A DNA stretch of 64,000 nucleotides. Source: Falciphora oryzae (taxonomy: Eukaryota; Ascomycota; Sordariomycetes; Magnaporthales; Magnaporthaceae). The position numbers and the translations under genes were made by a program. The stretch lies in contig JNVV01000002.1 of the NCBI GenBank assembly GCA_000733355.1, positions 1,715,590-1,779,589 of the forward strand. The letters are read 5' to 3'. The notes under the pieces are model-generated. The model worked only from the letters and a program-made list of their open reading frames with translations, had not been told where the DNA came from and searched no databases. Of this stretch, positions 33,777 to 45,066 are shown in pieces. Numbering within the stretch: the stretch's first letter is position 1; every line of letters starts with the position of its first letter.

Positions 33777-35388
33777 ATGTCGTTATCTCGCAGCCCGTCT
33801 CCCGTCCCCGGCGGGGGGTGGGCAAGCCCCGGCCTGAACATCACCGGTAGCGGTCGGAATAGCCCCACGAGAGGTTTTACGAGCGGCAACAGCGGCAGCA
33901 GTCCCGTCATATGGGAGGGCGCACGTCTCAAGAACAACGCCTCTAACAGTAGCGCTGCCTCAGGCGGCTTCAGGACCAACAACGGCAACCAGCGTGGTAT
34001 CATGGGCCATGTGCGGCGTCTATCGTCCGGCCTACCGCTGTGGAACAATGGCCGCACCACGACGCCGTACGCCGAGAAGGAAAAGCTTGGCCGGGGGAGG
34101 TGGCATGCAGATAACCTGCCGCTGGTTTCCAGGGTCAGACGCGCCTGTTCTCGTACAAGTAGAAGGACTCGGACTATCCTGTCGATACTAGGGCTCATCC
34201 TACTTGCGACCTGGATTTTCTACCATACCCGTATGTTTCATTGCGTGTCGGAGCAGGACTCAGACTCCTCTTCGCTTCCATGGTCCCATTTTCAATCAGC
34301 ACGTTGAGGAGAGCATAGATTCTAACAGCAAACTCACAGCCCTCGTCTATCATTACCGGAGAGCACCGGCACTTGGCGGAGGACAAAAGTTCGTTGTCAT
34401 CCTCGCTGCCAACGTCGGCGGAGGTGTCATGGAATGGAAGGGTGCTCGAGAATGGGCTATTGAGCGTGACAGCACTCGCAACAAGAAGAAGTACGCCGCT
34501 ACATGGGGCTACGACCTGGAGATTGTGGACATGAGCACCAAGAAACGCTATGCCCACGAATGGCGCGAGAGCTGGGAGAAGGTCGACTTTGTCAGGACCT
34601 GCATGCGCAAATACCCCAAGGCTGAGTGGTAAGACCCCCTTTTCTCAGCGCAGGAGGAGCTACGGGCGTCGTGTTCGCGCAAGAACCGATTGCTGACTGC
34701 TGTCTTTTTTTGGCACACTTGCAGGTTTTGGTGGTTGGACCTCAACACCTTTGTGATGGAGCCTTCCTACTCGCTCCAGAGCCATATTTTCAACGATATC
34801 CAGAAGCACATCTACCGCGACATCAATGTCTACAACCCCCTCAATATCACGCACCCGCCAACGGACACGTACCTCGACATGGAATCTCGGAGCCCTGATG
34901 GCGATGGGAACCCGAACTCGGTCAACCTGATCCTCTCGCAAGATTGCTCGGGATTCAACCTGGGCTCCTTCTTCCTCCGCCGGAGCGCCTGGACTGACCG
35001 ACTTCTGGATGTCTGGTGGGATCCCGTGGCCTACGAGCAGAAGCACATGCAGTGGGCGCACAAGGAGCAGGACGCGCTGGAGCAGATGTACGTGGCGCTG
35101 CCCTGGGTGCGCAAGCACACGGGCTTCCTGCCGCAGCGCATGATCAACAGCTTCCCGCCGGGCGCCTGCAACGAGCACGGGAACGACTCGCGCATCCACT
35201 ACGACGAGAAGGACCGCGATTTCCTCGTCAACATGGCCGGCTGCGAGTGGGGCCGGGACTGCTGGGGCGAGATGTACAACTACCGCGAGCTGAGCTACTA
35301 CCTGAACCGCACTTGGTGGGAGCGCTTCAAGGAGGATTTCCTTGCCCTCATCTGGTTCAAGCTCACAGGCCAGAAGGTCAAGTTCTGA
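33777..35388 (+). CDS. Alpha-1,6-mannosyltransferase MNN10 (GT34 family), 468 aa
   Basis: The exons are 33777-34230, 34340-34628 and 34725-35388. The introns have GTATGT/GTAAGA donors and CTAAC/CTGAC branch sites. Mnn10 is a Golgi subunit of mannan polymerase II, which extends the alpha-1,6-mannose backbone. The start MSLSRSPSPVPGGGW was chosen by family resemblance; in-frame ATGs at 33750 and 33678 are alternatives. A Ser/Gly/Asn-rich cytosolic head of about 130 residues is followed by a membrane anchor (TILSILGLILLATWIFYHT). The GT34 domain shows KFVVILAANVGGGVMEWKGA, YAATWGYDLEIVDMS, the metal-site segment FWWLDLNTFVME, DCSGFNLGSFFLRRS, and WVRKHTGFLPQRMINSFPP. Exon joins restore P-L-V-Y-H-Y and A-E-W-F-W-W. 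A long C/T-rich leader lies upstream. Confidence 0.92.
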
Positions 35389-37029
35389 GCAGAGCTTTAT
35401 GTCGGACCCCATCCGCCATGTTTTTCATATTATACCCTCATCAAAGCTGCTTGCATTTCTGCATTCCCGGACACTGGAGGGGACCCCGCGTCATTGAGAG
35501 ATGAGACACGATAATTAAGCGTTTTGCGCCGCTGGTGGGGGGATTAGCCTTTGACCCCCATCCTTGTTCAAATCGACCGCGATGGATCGATGCGCCACCG
35601 CCTTTTCATAGCGAGTCTGTGAAGAGGACGGCGTTTCTTGTTCTTCTTTTCTTCTTCCCTCTTCTCATACGCTCTGTTTCACTCTTCGGTCCCGCACTTG
35701 CTTTTCTTTTCCTGCCGCCAGCGGCTACTCTTTGCATTCTTCGCGGCTTTGGAGTAAGGAATAGAATATTAATGTCTAACATGTGCATCAACCCGGCGTA
35801 TTTTGTCTCTCTGTTTCTCTTATTCATTGTGTGTTTTCCGTCTATGCTGGGTTTCTTTTTCTCTCCCAGTCTGTATACTGCTCCTTTCTATAGATTCTTG
35901 CGGCCTCTTTTTACTCTTTCTTCATACTTTGAGAAGCCACGTGTCGATACGTATTAGAGTTGAACTATGAAGGGTATATGCTCGGACGGCGGATGACTGC
36001 GGACAGGTAATCGATCTCATCTTGATGGCGCGCGGGCGTGGATTCCCTGGAGTGCACCGTACGTGCCTGATTACGGGGGTACCCTGCACCCTAACACGGG
36101 GGGGAGGCTTTCTGCCCAAGCTGTGGCACAAACAGGCGCGGTCGCCTCGGCGCGACGTTTCCGTCCCACGTGTTGCAAGACCTCCGTGGCGCGAGGCAAG
36201 ACACGCCTTATCTTGCCAACCCTTGTTTTTTTTTTTTTTTTTTCTTATGCAGTGCCTGGTCTCGTGCCTGTCGACCTTTTGGCGAGGCCCGCCCTCGTGC
36301 GACCTGGGTGTTGCAGTGTGCGACGTCGGGCCTTTGGCTCTTTCGTCTGCAGTTGCATTTCTTAGCGACGTTGCCGGCTGCTGTTGTTGCTCAAGAAGCC
36401 ACTTTGTGTCGCCTCATTTTCCCCTGGGGTCTCAACTCCTGTGTCCGCATCACTTCCCGGGCAGCTGGAGTCGCGTGTCGCGCTTCGGTGAAGGGGAAAA
36501 TGATTTACGGGGGACTCTGCACTCGGCAGGCCGTCCGACCTTTTATGCCGTCTGTGTTTCGAATATATTGTGTGCAGTTCTGGCGGCTGGCATTTCTTAG
36601 CCTGGTTTGCCTCCTTAGCCCTGTTGATAACGAGGCATTCTCTCCTATCAACTACAGAATTGGATTCCGATTGGTGTCATCATGGTTTCCACTCGATCGA
36701 CCAATGCTCGGCTGTATGGGAACACGTCTTTGTATACTCCGACTAAGGTTTGATATATGTTCAGTAGAAAAGAAATATAAAGACCGCAATCTATAGCGGG
36801 GTATCAATACTAAGAAAAGCCCCATTCTGTCCAGACAAACTCATCTCAAAAAGAAAAAGGGTGAAGTGCCAAAAGGGATGGGTAGAATAGAAGAAGAAAA
36901 CAGAAGAGAAAAAAAGGTTGACAACCCGAATAAAGCAGCAGCAACCAGAGGGTCCCGAACCCTAACGCCGAAAGCAGGAAAAAAAATGGCAAAGCAAAAT
37001 GGGAAGAGGAAAAAGAAGTACCAGCGAGC
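35389..37029. other. Intergenic region between convergent MNN10 and GH16 genes
   Basis: 1.6 kb of probable 3' flanking DNA. A T-rich stretch lies at 35640-35900, a poly(T) run at about 36228-36243, and an A/G-rich part near 36840-37020 forms the GH16 3' end. Open frames are T-run driven and not protein-like. Confidence 0.5.
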
Positions 37030-38168
37030 CTACTTGGCTTTGAAGGTACTGATGGATTTGATTTGCCAGTAGGCTTCCGTAAACTTGTCAGGGTTTGCGG
37101 CCACGTAGTCTGTGCAAGTCTGGCCCGTGGCCTTGCACTCGGGACATTTCCCGACGGCACCCCACTCTTTGCCCGCCCATTCGCCACACTATCATAACAG
37201 GAACACAACGGGTTAGCTTCTTCAAGGGGTCAAACGGACATGTCTAGGGCGGGAATGGGGCCGTCGTGTTAAGGGCTCGGGCTTACCAGTGTGATGTTGA
37301 TGATGATTCGATGCTCCCTGAACCGCTTGAAATCGCAGTTGGTGAACCTGGCCATGGGCAATTTCCACGAGGAAGGGTTGGGATTCTTCATGTCGGGAAT
37401 GTTTTCACCGCGCGGGAAGAACCAAACAGCGATGTGGTTGTCTGTCCACTCCATGGCATAGACGCCGCCCCTGTTCTTGTTGAATTCGGCGCCATAGGCC
37501 GCAGGCTCCTTGGTCTCTTGTTTGCAGCCGGTCTTGCCCTCGTCCAAGTTGCAGTTTGGCTGAAATGTTTCAGGAGTGCCGTTGGTGGAGTTTGCGTTGG
37601 AGGCAGCCGAGCAGCTCTTATCCATGTGCAGCGAGATCGAATTGGTGTGCGCGTTGTTGACGCCCTCGACGATGTCGATCTCGCCCTTGTTGGGCCATCC
37701 CGTGCCATCCGTCTCTGCGTCACCGAAGGTCCAAATGGCAGGCCACACGGCGGGGCCGACGGGCGCATGCGTGACATCGAATATCATCAGGGTGTTGCTG
37801 TTGTAAATGTCTGTGGACCTGACTCGGACAGATTTTCTCTTGATTTTGATCTGGTCTCCTTTGGGTATGTCCCGGGAAAGGAGAGGTTTTTGCGGGGATT
37901 GTGGATTCGGGGCAGCGATCGGGATCTTGGTGAGATGGTCCACGCCAATGTATATCTCGCCACCCTTCACGCCCATGAGTCTGTCGGATGTCGCCGTTGC
38001 CTTGTCCACGTAATTGACATTACCATTGGTTGGGTCAGTCTCTTTTCTGTCCACCTCGAAGGCGGACTGAAAGTTGCTGCTGTCGACGTATTTGAACAGC
38101 TCGTAACGGCGAGCGTGAGATGTGCCAAGGAGACATATCAGGCCGAGTGCAATTCTCGGGGGAACCAT
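37030..38168 (-). CDS. Secreted GH16 endo-beta-glucanase-type hydrolase, 346 aa
   Basis: The exons are 38168-37287 and 37188-37030, with a GTAAGC donor and a GATAG acceptor, phase 0. The start is the ATG opening MVPPRIALGLICLLGTSHA, a signal peptide cut around residue 19-21. The GH16 active site is intact: EIDIVEG with E163 as nucleophile, D165 and E168 as acid/base, preceded by WPAIWTFGD at 143-150. Other fold segments are YAMEWTDNHIAVWFFPRG and SWKLPMARFTNCDF. The second exon encodes a Cys-containing end (CGEWAGKEW, CPECKATGQTCTDY). Fungal proteins of this type cleave beta-1,3(4)-glucans or remodel the wall; the exact substrate is not visible. It is divergent from the HET gene across 1.46 kb. 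Confidence 0.92.
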
Positions 38169-39627
38169 CTTATCGGGGCGTTTGGAAGGAAGCAGTTGGT
38201 GATCAGGGATCGGGTGTATATGGGCCGAAGGCGCGATGGAATTTCCGTATGAATGTAATTGGGTGCAGGGTGTAATAGGAAGACCGTCGGGGGTGTTGCA
38301 ATGATGCAGGATGGGGGTTGCTGAGCGAGAGCTTGTTGGAGGAGGGTACACGGAAAGGAGAATGCCATCGAGACTGATATATAAAGGTAGAGAGATGCAT
38401 CCTTCTTGCGTGAGACGGCGATATGCCAAGAGATGGGGCTGTGAAGTGCTGCCAGAATAGGAAGCGACCGGTAGGTGTGGAGAGTAGTGACGGCCGGCGG
38501 GTGCTCTTGGCCGCAGACGGCCATCTCTCGGGGGGGCAGGGCAGGGCAGGGCAATGATAGGGGTGGTGAGGCGAGCGGCACAGAGGCTGCACAGCCTGAT
38601 GGTGGATTGCCGCGTGAGGTCCTTGCACCGAAATCCGGGGTAAGAGCCTGATGGCTGGAGCCGAAGTTCCAAACCCGCGCGCCTCAGTGAATATCGTGTT
38701 GTGCGCCCATCTCTGCCGAGAAGACTACATGCATCTCTGAAGTGAACTGCCACGCGAGAATGCATGATGAGAGCCAAACGACTGGGAAAGACAGCCGGGA
38801 TGACAGTGACTCGTCTTTACGGAATGGAAAGACTCTATACCGGACTCATGTGCATCGTCCTGACGGCAGCATGGGACTCCAGGTTCCCAGGGGCAGCTCA
38901 CTAGATCTGGTAGAGAAGACAATAATCCGGAGCGCCCCAAGAACCTGGACGGAACAGGGGCGGGCTCCGCATGAAAACTGGCGTGGAACGGCACTCGGCT
39001 TGCCGATGACAGATGTAGGGCGAGGCTGCAGGGCCTCTCTTTGGTCGGCGCAGTTGGAGGGCTTGGACAGTTTGTTGTAGTAAGGCAGAGTAAGACAAGA
39101 TCTTGATCCACTCGACTGCATGGCCCGATGCTAAAAAAAAATCCAGTGAACATGCAACCAATCAAAACACAGGAAATTCCAGCTCCCCTGCCCCAGCTCA
39201 GCCCCTGGCCAATTGCGGCCACCCCACTTCAGCTCAGGCAGCTCTCCAGCCATTTACTGGATTGCGGCTACCGTGCCGGTGCAGCGCTGGTGGATCTGCA
39301 GTCGCTGTTGGCGCCATCAACAGCATCGGTGCCCATGCATTCCAAATGCCTTTGGCGCCAACAACCACCGCCCCCGCCTCGTCACCTCATCTGTCCTTCG
39401 AGGCCCGAGAAGGTGTTGTTGTTTGGGATCTTGTCACGTGTTGGGGACATGGGTCTCGGTGCGGGGGACGCAGCCCGAGTCTTGGTTTATCTATGCCCTG
39501 AGGTCGCCCATCCCCCAATGCCATCGAGACTCTTCTGTGCTGTTACTCCCTCGCACCCAACAAGCTGTCGAGCAGCAGACAGTTGTCTACTTACCCTATC
39601 TACCTACCTGCCTCACGTGCCTGCAAC
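38169..39627. other. Divergent promoter region of the GH16 and HET genes
   Basis: No gene supported. A TATATAAAG word lies at about 38379-38387 on the plus strand. A CTATCTACCTACCTGCC stretch directly precedes the HET start. The open frames here are short and composition-driven. Confidence 0.45.
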
Positions 39628-41607
39628 ATGACTGACTCCAGCGCCTTGTATGCTGATTCTTCCCCTCCTGCGCCTCTTTGCGGAGCCTGCAAAGAATTCG
39701 TTGATGCTCTCATCGCCTGGGACCTCAAGGAACCCAGCGACGAAGCCCGTTTGCTTCGCGCCGGCCCTAACAGCCGTTGGGGGGAGTACGGGGGGTGGAA
39801 ATTCAAGCACTACGGAACCCCGGAGGAAATCCTCAAGAACGCCGAGTCTTGCTCTCTCTGTCGGCTTATTCTCGACCTCTTTAAGCCGGACGATATACGT
39901 GACATGTCGGGCCTGGACTTGTACCCGTGGCATGGCAGGGGAAGTGGATGGCCCCAGACTCACGGTATCCGGGCAGAATTGAACGTCAAGGATTCACCTG
40001 AGACCGGCCAGTACCGTCCCAACCCGGATCGTCTTCTCCGTGCCAGCCGGATACTCCCCTACACGCACCCTGTATCGGAAGCAGACGACCTTAGCCCCTA
40101 TTATGAGCGAGACGTTCCGGAAAGCTCTATGTCTGAGGATTGTCTTGACACAATCCGCTGTTGGTTCAAAGACTGCACTGAGAACCATCCCGCCTGCCAC
40201 CCCGCCACCCGCTCAAGCCTTCTCCCAACGAGAGTCATCGACATCGGCAACCTCCCGGATGACACGCCTATACTCTACATAAGCCAAGGCGAGGAGGCAC
40301 CGTACGCCACGCTCAGCCACTGCTGGGGCGGAAATGTCCCGCTCAAAACAACGGGGAACACCCTGGAGGCGTATCAAGGGGGCTTGCCGGCGCACCAGCT
40401 GCCGCGGAACTTCCAGGATGCCATCCGAGTCACACGTCTAGTCGGCCTACGTTACCTGTGGATTGACGCACTGTGCATCGTCCAAGACGACCCCGAAGAC
40501 TGGGCAGCAGAAGCCGAACGGATGACGTCCATCTACCGCAATTCCACCCTCACGATATCTGCTCTGAACTCGGAAGGACCTGACGCTGGGTTCCTCGGGT
40601 CGAGGACCCAAAAGTCCGTCTTGATCGCTAGCCCCGGTGTGGTGATCAATGGTTTTCGCCAGGGATTCAGCGATGCAATGGAGAACAGCGTCCTAAGCAC
40701 TCGCGCGTGGTGCATGCAAGAGCGGTTCCTGTCTCCTATCGTGTTGCATTTCGGTCGAGACCAGATGTACTGGGAATGCTGCAGCACCGCCTTGGAGGAA
40801 AACCGCGGCTGCTCGAAATGGAACTACGGGAGCCACGACCGACCAAGCGACATCAGCTTCCTGTCCTGGAATTACAGAACCCCCAGCTTCACCAAGGCGC
40901 GCAGAAGCTTCCATGTGTCTGGGCCTCACCGCTGCTGGTACACCGCGGTGGAGGAATACAACCACCGCAATCTGACATTTCGTCGTGATAAGCTAGTTGC
41001 GATAGCGGGCATTGCAAACCTGGTCCGTCCTGTCGAGACGGAGAGCTCGTACATTGCCGGCCACTTCATGGGCGGTGGCTACGACCTTTTGTCAAGTCTC
41101 TTCTGGTCAGCCCGTAAGAAATTAACGAATGGAAAGGCTCCAGGCTTCAGGGACGTCGAGGTTCTCACACGACCCGATGACAATTACCCGAGCTGGAGTT
41201 GGGCCAGTGTTGATGGAGGTGTCCAGTTCCATGAAGCCACTCTCGGGGGAGAAGCCGAGCTTCTCGACGTCGGGGTGGGTGTCGGCAACGACGACTTCAT
41301 GGCGGAGAGAGTGGAAGCAAGACTGAAATTACGTGCCGCCATTGCGAAGTTGCGTTACAAGCCACATGAGAAAGACGGCGACAGAGAAATTCTTGGTACC
41401 ATTTGGCCAGTCGGCCACACCGCTGCCATGGATGTCGACCGGGCTCGAGAGCGAGACTGCTGGGTTTTGGTGTGCGATTCCGGCGTACTTGTCTTGGATG
41501 AAGTGAGTCCAGATGTGTTCCGTCGCATCGGTTGGGCTGAGCGCCGATCGCCGTTACCAGAGGATCCAGAGGTTGAGTACTGCACGAGGGAGTTTGAGCT
41601 GATCTGA
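39628..41607 (+). CDS. HET-domain (heterokaryon incompatibility) protein, 659 aa
   Basis: Single exon. The first in-frame ATG opens MTDSSALYADSSPPAPLCG, with A at -3. HET domains act in non-self recognition between fungal strains and can trigger cell death on activation. The HET signatures lie at about residues 225-345: ATLSHCWGG, then LPRNFQDAIRVTRLVGLRYLWIDALCIVQDD broken here by its conserved LWIDALCI core, AERMTSIYRNSTLTISAL, and a later TRAWCMQERFLSPIVLHFG with Y-WEC. The N-terminal part has CX2C-like cysteines (LCGACKEF, SLCRLIL) common in this large family. No NACHT, ankyrin or WD40 module is attached, so it belongs to the stand-alone HET class. Such genes are highly paralogous, and orthology cannot be set from sequence alone. 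Confidence 0.93.
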   Translation: MTDSSALYADSSPPAPLCGACKEFVDALIAWDLKEPSDEARLLRAGPNSRWGEYGGWKFKHYGTPEEILKNAESCSLCRLILDLFKPDDIRDMSGLDLYPWHGRGSGWPQTHGIRAELNVKDSPETGQYRPNPDRLLRASRILPYTHPVSEADDLSPYYERDVPESSMSEDCLDTIRCWFKDCTENHPACHPATRSSLLPTRVIDIGNLPDDTPILYISQGEEAPYATLSHCWGGNVPLKTTGNTLEAYQGGLPAHQLPRNFQDAIRVTRLVGLRYLWIDALCIVQDDPEDWAAEAERMTSIYRNSTLTISALNSEGPDAGFLGSRTQKSVLIASPGVVINGFRQGFSDAMENSVLSTRAWCMQERFLSPIVLHFGRDQMYWECCSTALEENRGCSKWNYGSHDRPSDISFLSWNYRTPSFTKARRSFHVSGPHRCWYTAVEEYNHRNLTFRRDKLVAIAGIANLVRPVETESSYIAGHFMGGGYDLLSSLFWSARKKLTNGKAPGFRDVEVLTRPDDNYPSWSWASVDGGVQFHEATLGGEAELLDVGVGVGNDDFMAERVEARLKLRAAIAKLRYKPHEKDGDREILGTIWPVGHTAAMDVDRARERDCWVLVCDSGVLVLDEVSPDVFRRIGWAERRSPLPEDPEVEYCTREFELI

Positions 41608-41747
41608 GACACGACGTCGAGAAAATGAGGCTCCCCTTGTCCAGAATAGCAAGCACTACATAGCACATACACTTGCGCTTTACACTTTGTTCGAGAGCCA
41701 TAGCGCATATCAGCACTTGATTAGATTCAAAGTCTCGCTCTGTCCTC

Positions 41748-43679
41748 TTACTGCCAGCTCCTTGACAGCAGCCCATTCGCATCGCCCTTTTCCTGTTCTT
41801 CTATCCTCAGAATAAGCTCCCCAAACAGCCCGTTGGCCCAGCCGAACCACGACCTCGTCCAAACGTGCTGATCCCACGAGTTGACAGACTCGTGGACAAC
41901 CCCGGACCCAGCCGTCGAGTCGAGCACCATCCGGAGCTGCTCCGCCACCTCGTCCTGCACCTCCTTGTTGGTCCTGTCGCCGCTCAGGGGCTCGTATGAC
42001 GTCAGGCCCGCGACCAGGGCCGCCATGGGCCACGCCCGCCCGGGGCCAAGGTGAGGCCCGCCGACGGCCGAGATGACAGGCCCCTTGGCGAAATAGGGGT
42101 TCGCATCGCTGAGGACGAATTTCCTGGTGTTGCGGTAGATCTTGCCATAGTCGCGCGCGGGCGCCTTCTGCTGTTGTTTGGACCCTTCCGTCTCCTCCTT
42201 CTCACCTCGCGGTTGGACCCTGAAAGGTGAGCTGCTCTTGGCACTAGCGCCACCAGTGCTCGAGGTGTTGAAAAACAGCGGGATAGACAGGAGCGACGGC
42301 ACGTTGGCGTCGTCCATCAGGTTCGCGCCGCCGAAGCCGTCGACTTCATACGCGATAATGTCGCCGAACTCGCGGTGCGGCACAACGGCGTCCGTCTCGA
42401 AGCCGGCGAAGATCTCCTTGGCGAGCGAGCGCATGTCTTTGGCTAGGACCTTTGCGTCAGCGCCTGGCAGCTGCTCGGCGATCGGGGCGGCGTCCTCGAG
42501 CGCTGCGGCGAACATGACGTTGGCGGGCACGAGGAACTGAAAGATGGTGGCGTCGTCGCTGGGCCGGAAGGCGGTGCGGATCATGCCGTTGCGGCGGCTC
42601 GGGTTGCCCAGCCCGTCGTTGGTCAGCGTCTCGCTACCCCGGTTGGTCCAGCCCGTGAAGGTCCAGGCCGACTTTTGCACCTTGCCGTCGTCGGCGTACG
42701 TGCCGAGCTGCATCGCGGCCGACGCATCGACAGCGGCGCGGACAGCGGCCTGCCACTTGTACTTGCCAAAGAAGGACAGGTCGCCGGTGCGCTGCGCGTA
42801 GGCGGCCGAGACGCGGAGAAATGAGGCCAGAGAGTCCAGCTCCCACTTACAGTCGAACACGAGAACCGGGTCGTAGGGCGGCTGCGGATTGTTTTGATGA
42901 TAAGCTCCGTTGGTGGTCGGGCGGATGCCGGACTCGGGCGGCGGCTGGAAGCTGTGGCAATAAGGCGAGATGGTGATGTAACGGGCTTGTAGGTTGATGA
43001 GCCCTCTCCAGAGGCCAGCCAGAGAGTCGTGGTCCTTATCAGCCTCCAGTAGTGGGAGATACGAGTAGATCTGAGATGCGGAGTCGCGCAGCCACATGGC
43101 GTCAATATCGCCCGTGATAACGTAGGTGAGCTCCTCATCGGTCTCGGGCCCAAGCGCGGGCGGGTTCTGCCCCCACCCGGCGGCCTCCTCGCTCGCTGGC
43201 TGCCGGGCGAAGCCTCGCCATTTGATCATAGTGTCCAGCGTGTTGGGATAGCTGTTCTCGAAGAGCCGGTAGAGATCAGGGTCTTCGATCACCGTCTTCA
43301 TGCGGTCCAGCAGCGCCTCGAGGGATGACAGGTTGTAAGTCCGGCACTCGGGCGGCGGGCGGACCAGCGGGAACTTGCGCTTCCCTGCCGACGCGGGGCC
43401 TGGCTTTTGCCGCTGGAGCTCTTCAAATTTGAGACATGTCGGTGCGGCGGCCGACGCCGGTGTGGTCGCGTCGGGGTTGGAGATGGCTACAGGGGCTTTG
43501 GGCTCGCCCGGATCTCCTCCTCTATTTGTTGTATGAGGACCGAGGCCAGCAAGACCGCCAAAGGGCTCCCTGGAATCCTGCTTGATGCGGAACCCCAGAT
43601 ACAGGGTGGTCAAGACCAGGGCCACGGCGAGGACCAGGAGCCTGGCCCGCCTTGGGGAAGCACCGAGCAGGAAAACCAT
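41748..43679 (-). CDS. GH125 exo-alpha-1,6-mannosidase-family membrane protein (Mug157-like), 643 aa
   Basis: Single exon from ATG 43679 (MVFLLGASPRRARLLV); the frame is open for 15 nt further but without an ATG. A membrane anchor at about residues 11-31 follows a basic cluster, giving a type II protein of the secretory pathway. The GH125 core (formerly DUF1237) shows YVITGDIDAMWLRDSASQIYSYL broken as GDIDAMWLRDSA then QIYSYLPLL, VFDCKWELDSLASFL, SAWTFTGWTNRGSE, GMIRTAFRPSDDATIFQFLVP, YEVDGFGGANLMDDANVPSLL and ESVNSWDQHVWTRSWFGWAN. Characterised bacterial GH125 enzymes remove alpha-1,6-linked mannose; the fungal substrate is inferred from the family. It lies tail-to-tail with the HET gene, 140 nt apart. 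Confidence 0.93.
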   Translation of the reverse strand: MVFLLGASPRRARLLVLAVALVLTTLYLGFRIKQDSREPFGGLAGLGPHTTNRGGDPGEPKAPVAISNPDATTPASAAAPTCLKFEELQRQKPGPASAGKRKFPLVRPPPECRTYNLSSLEALLDRMKTVIEDPDLYRLFENSYPNTLDTMIKWRGFARQPASEEAAGWGQNPPALGPETDEELTYVITGDIDAMWLRDSASQIYSYLPLLEADKDHDSLAGLWRGLINLQARYITISPYCHSFQPPPESGIRPTTNGAYHQNNPQPPYDPVLVFDCKWELDSLASFLRVSAAYAQRTGDLSFFGKYKWQAAVRAAVDASAAMQLGTYADDGKVQKSAWTFTGWTNRGSETLTNDGLGNPSRRNGMIRTAFRPSDDATIFQFLVPANVMFAAALEDAAPIAEQLPGADAKVLAKDMRSLAKEIFAGFETDAVVPHREFGDIIAYEVDGFGGANLMDDANVPSLLSIPLFFNTSSTGGASAKSSSPFRVQPRGEKEETEGSKQQQKAPARDYGKIYRNTRKFVLSDANPYFAKGPVISAVGGPHLGPGRAWPMAALVAGLTSYEPLSGDRTNKEVQDEVAEQLRMVLDSTAGSGVVHESVNSWDQHVWTRSWFGWANGLFGELILRIEEQEKGDANGLLSRSWQ

Positions 43680-44986
43680 CTCCCAGTAATCCACAGGCCT
43701 TACCGTTCAGAGTCCCAGCTCCCGTGGTCACAAAGCAGCTGGTGGTATGCCGTGGACAGAAGAGCGGAGAGGGAAAAAAAAAAGGGAAATGGACAAGATT
43801 GAGGCGTCGGCCTCTGCGGAGCGAGGCCAAGCGCAGAGCTGGCGCGAAATTCCCCGGGCAAAACAGAGCGAGACAGAAGTGGCGCCCAGCTGCCATCACG
43901 GAAATGCTCTTAGACCAGCTAGCCACTGGACTAGGGGGCCACATGACAACGGGCTGCAATGCCCCGGAGGCACAGATCTTGGCATCAATCCATATTGGTC
44001 CGCATTTTCTGTCCAGTGCGCGTCCCCCAGCTGCTCGAGTCTCTATGAGGTGTGCGTGCACAACATGTGCAATCTGATTTCGCCTCGACTGACAGAGGCC
44101 GCTTGAGAAGGAGCCACGTCTTGAAAATCGAGGGCTGCATGGTCGCCTGGCCGTGTGCGAGAAAGGGCTGCGGATGGATGCACACGAGGTTGAGATCCCC
44201 GGATTTTCGCCCAGATGGCATTTTATGGAGATCTGTGCACATCAATTGCAGGCATAAAGCGGGTGTTTCTGGCTAAAGTCATTGACAGGAAGCGGGGCGT
44301 GGACCCTGAATTCTAGGTGGCGGCAGTTGAGCTTGTCAGTGCTCCTTCCCGACGTCTGTTGGTAACAACAACGTGCATTCTGACGAAACTCCCAAGGGTG
44401 ATGATGCGCAATTGAGGTCAGGTGCGTTGGCATTTTTGTCACTGTAACGTCTAGGTAGCCAACATTAACAATGGCATGATGTCTAGCACCTGAAGTTATG
44501 GATTGTGGCGCCAGCCTCGTTGGTAAACATTCCGAAAAGCAATATGTTCTGGTGCACTAACGGAGAGTGACACTTCAAAGCACGAGGGAAGAGAAACCAG
44601 CGACTTGCAACGAAACTCTTGTTTTGAAAAACGATAGTTCTACCAACCCGACCTATTTTTACCCCTAGAGATGCAGCCCTGAGCCCGGGTCTAGATGCCC
44701 CGGTTGCCGCGTGGTATATACATGTATATGTGATATATATCCATCCTACGCTTCAATGATAGACACCATTGTCCATAGAACCAGTCCCTATGGAGTCGCA
44801 AAGGGAAATACCAGCACAGAGTCCAACCGGATTTTCCAGCCAAAAACGCCAAGCAATGTAATGTAGACAAGTAGGTAGCGAGATAGATAGGTAGGAAGTG
44901 TGCGAGGTCGAGGCTCTGACCACCCGTTCTCTGCGAGGGCGGGCCCGGCCCGGTCCCGATGCACTATCAGGACGAAGTCGACAGAG

Positions 44987-45017
<31 letters not shown>

Positions 45018-45066
45018 ACAGCGGTCGGTGACTATATATCATCAGTATTAAACGTGTATAATGCTT
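43680..45066. other. Upstream flank of the GH125 gene and 3' flank of PTC7
   Basis: No gene supported. It includes a TA-rich palindromic stretch near 44713-44741 and a 26-nt poly(A) run at 44993-45018 just beyond the PTC7 stop on the minus strand. GATAGATAGGTAGG repeats occur near 44881. Confidence 0.5.
44713..44741. repeat. TA-rich palindromic stretch
   Basis: GTATATACATGTATATG followed by TGATATATATC; the core TATACATGTATA is self-complementary and could form a small hairpin. It lies in an intergenic region with no recognised function. Confidence 0.6.

Noticed and set aside
41748..43694. GH125 start at 43694
   Set aside because: That codon is GTG; the first ATG in frame is at 43679 and precedes a proper membrane anchor.
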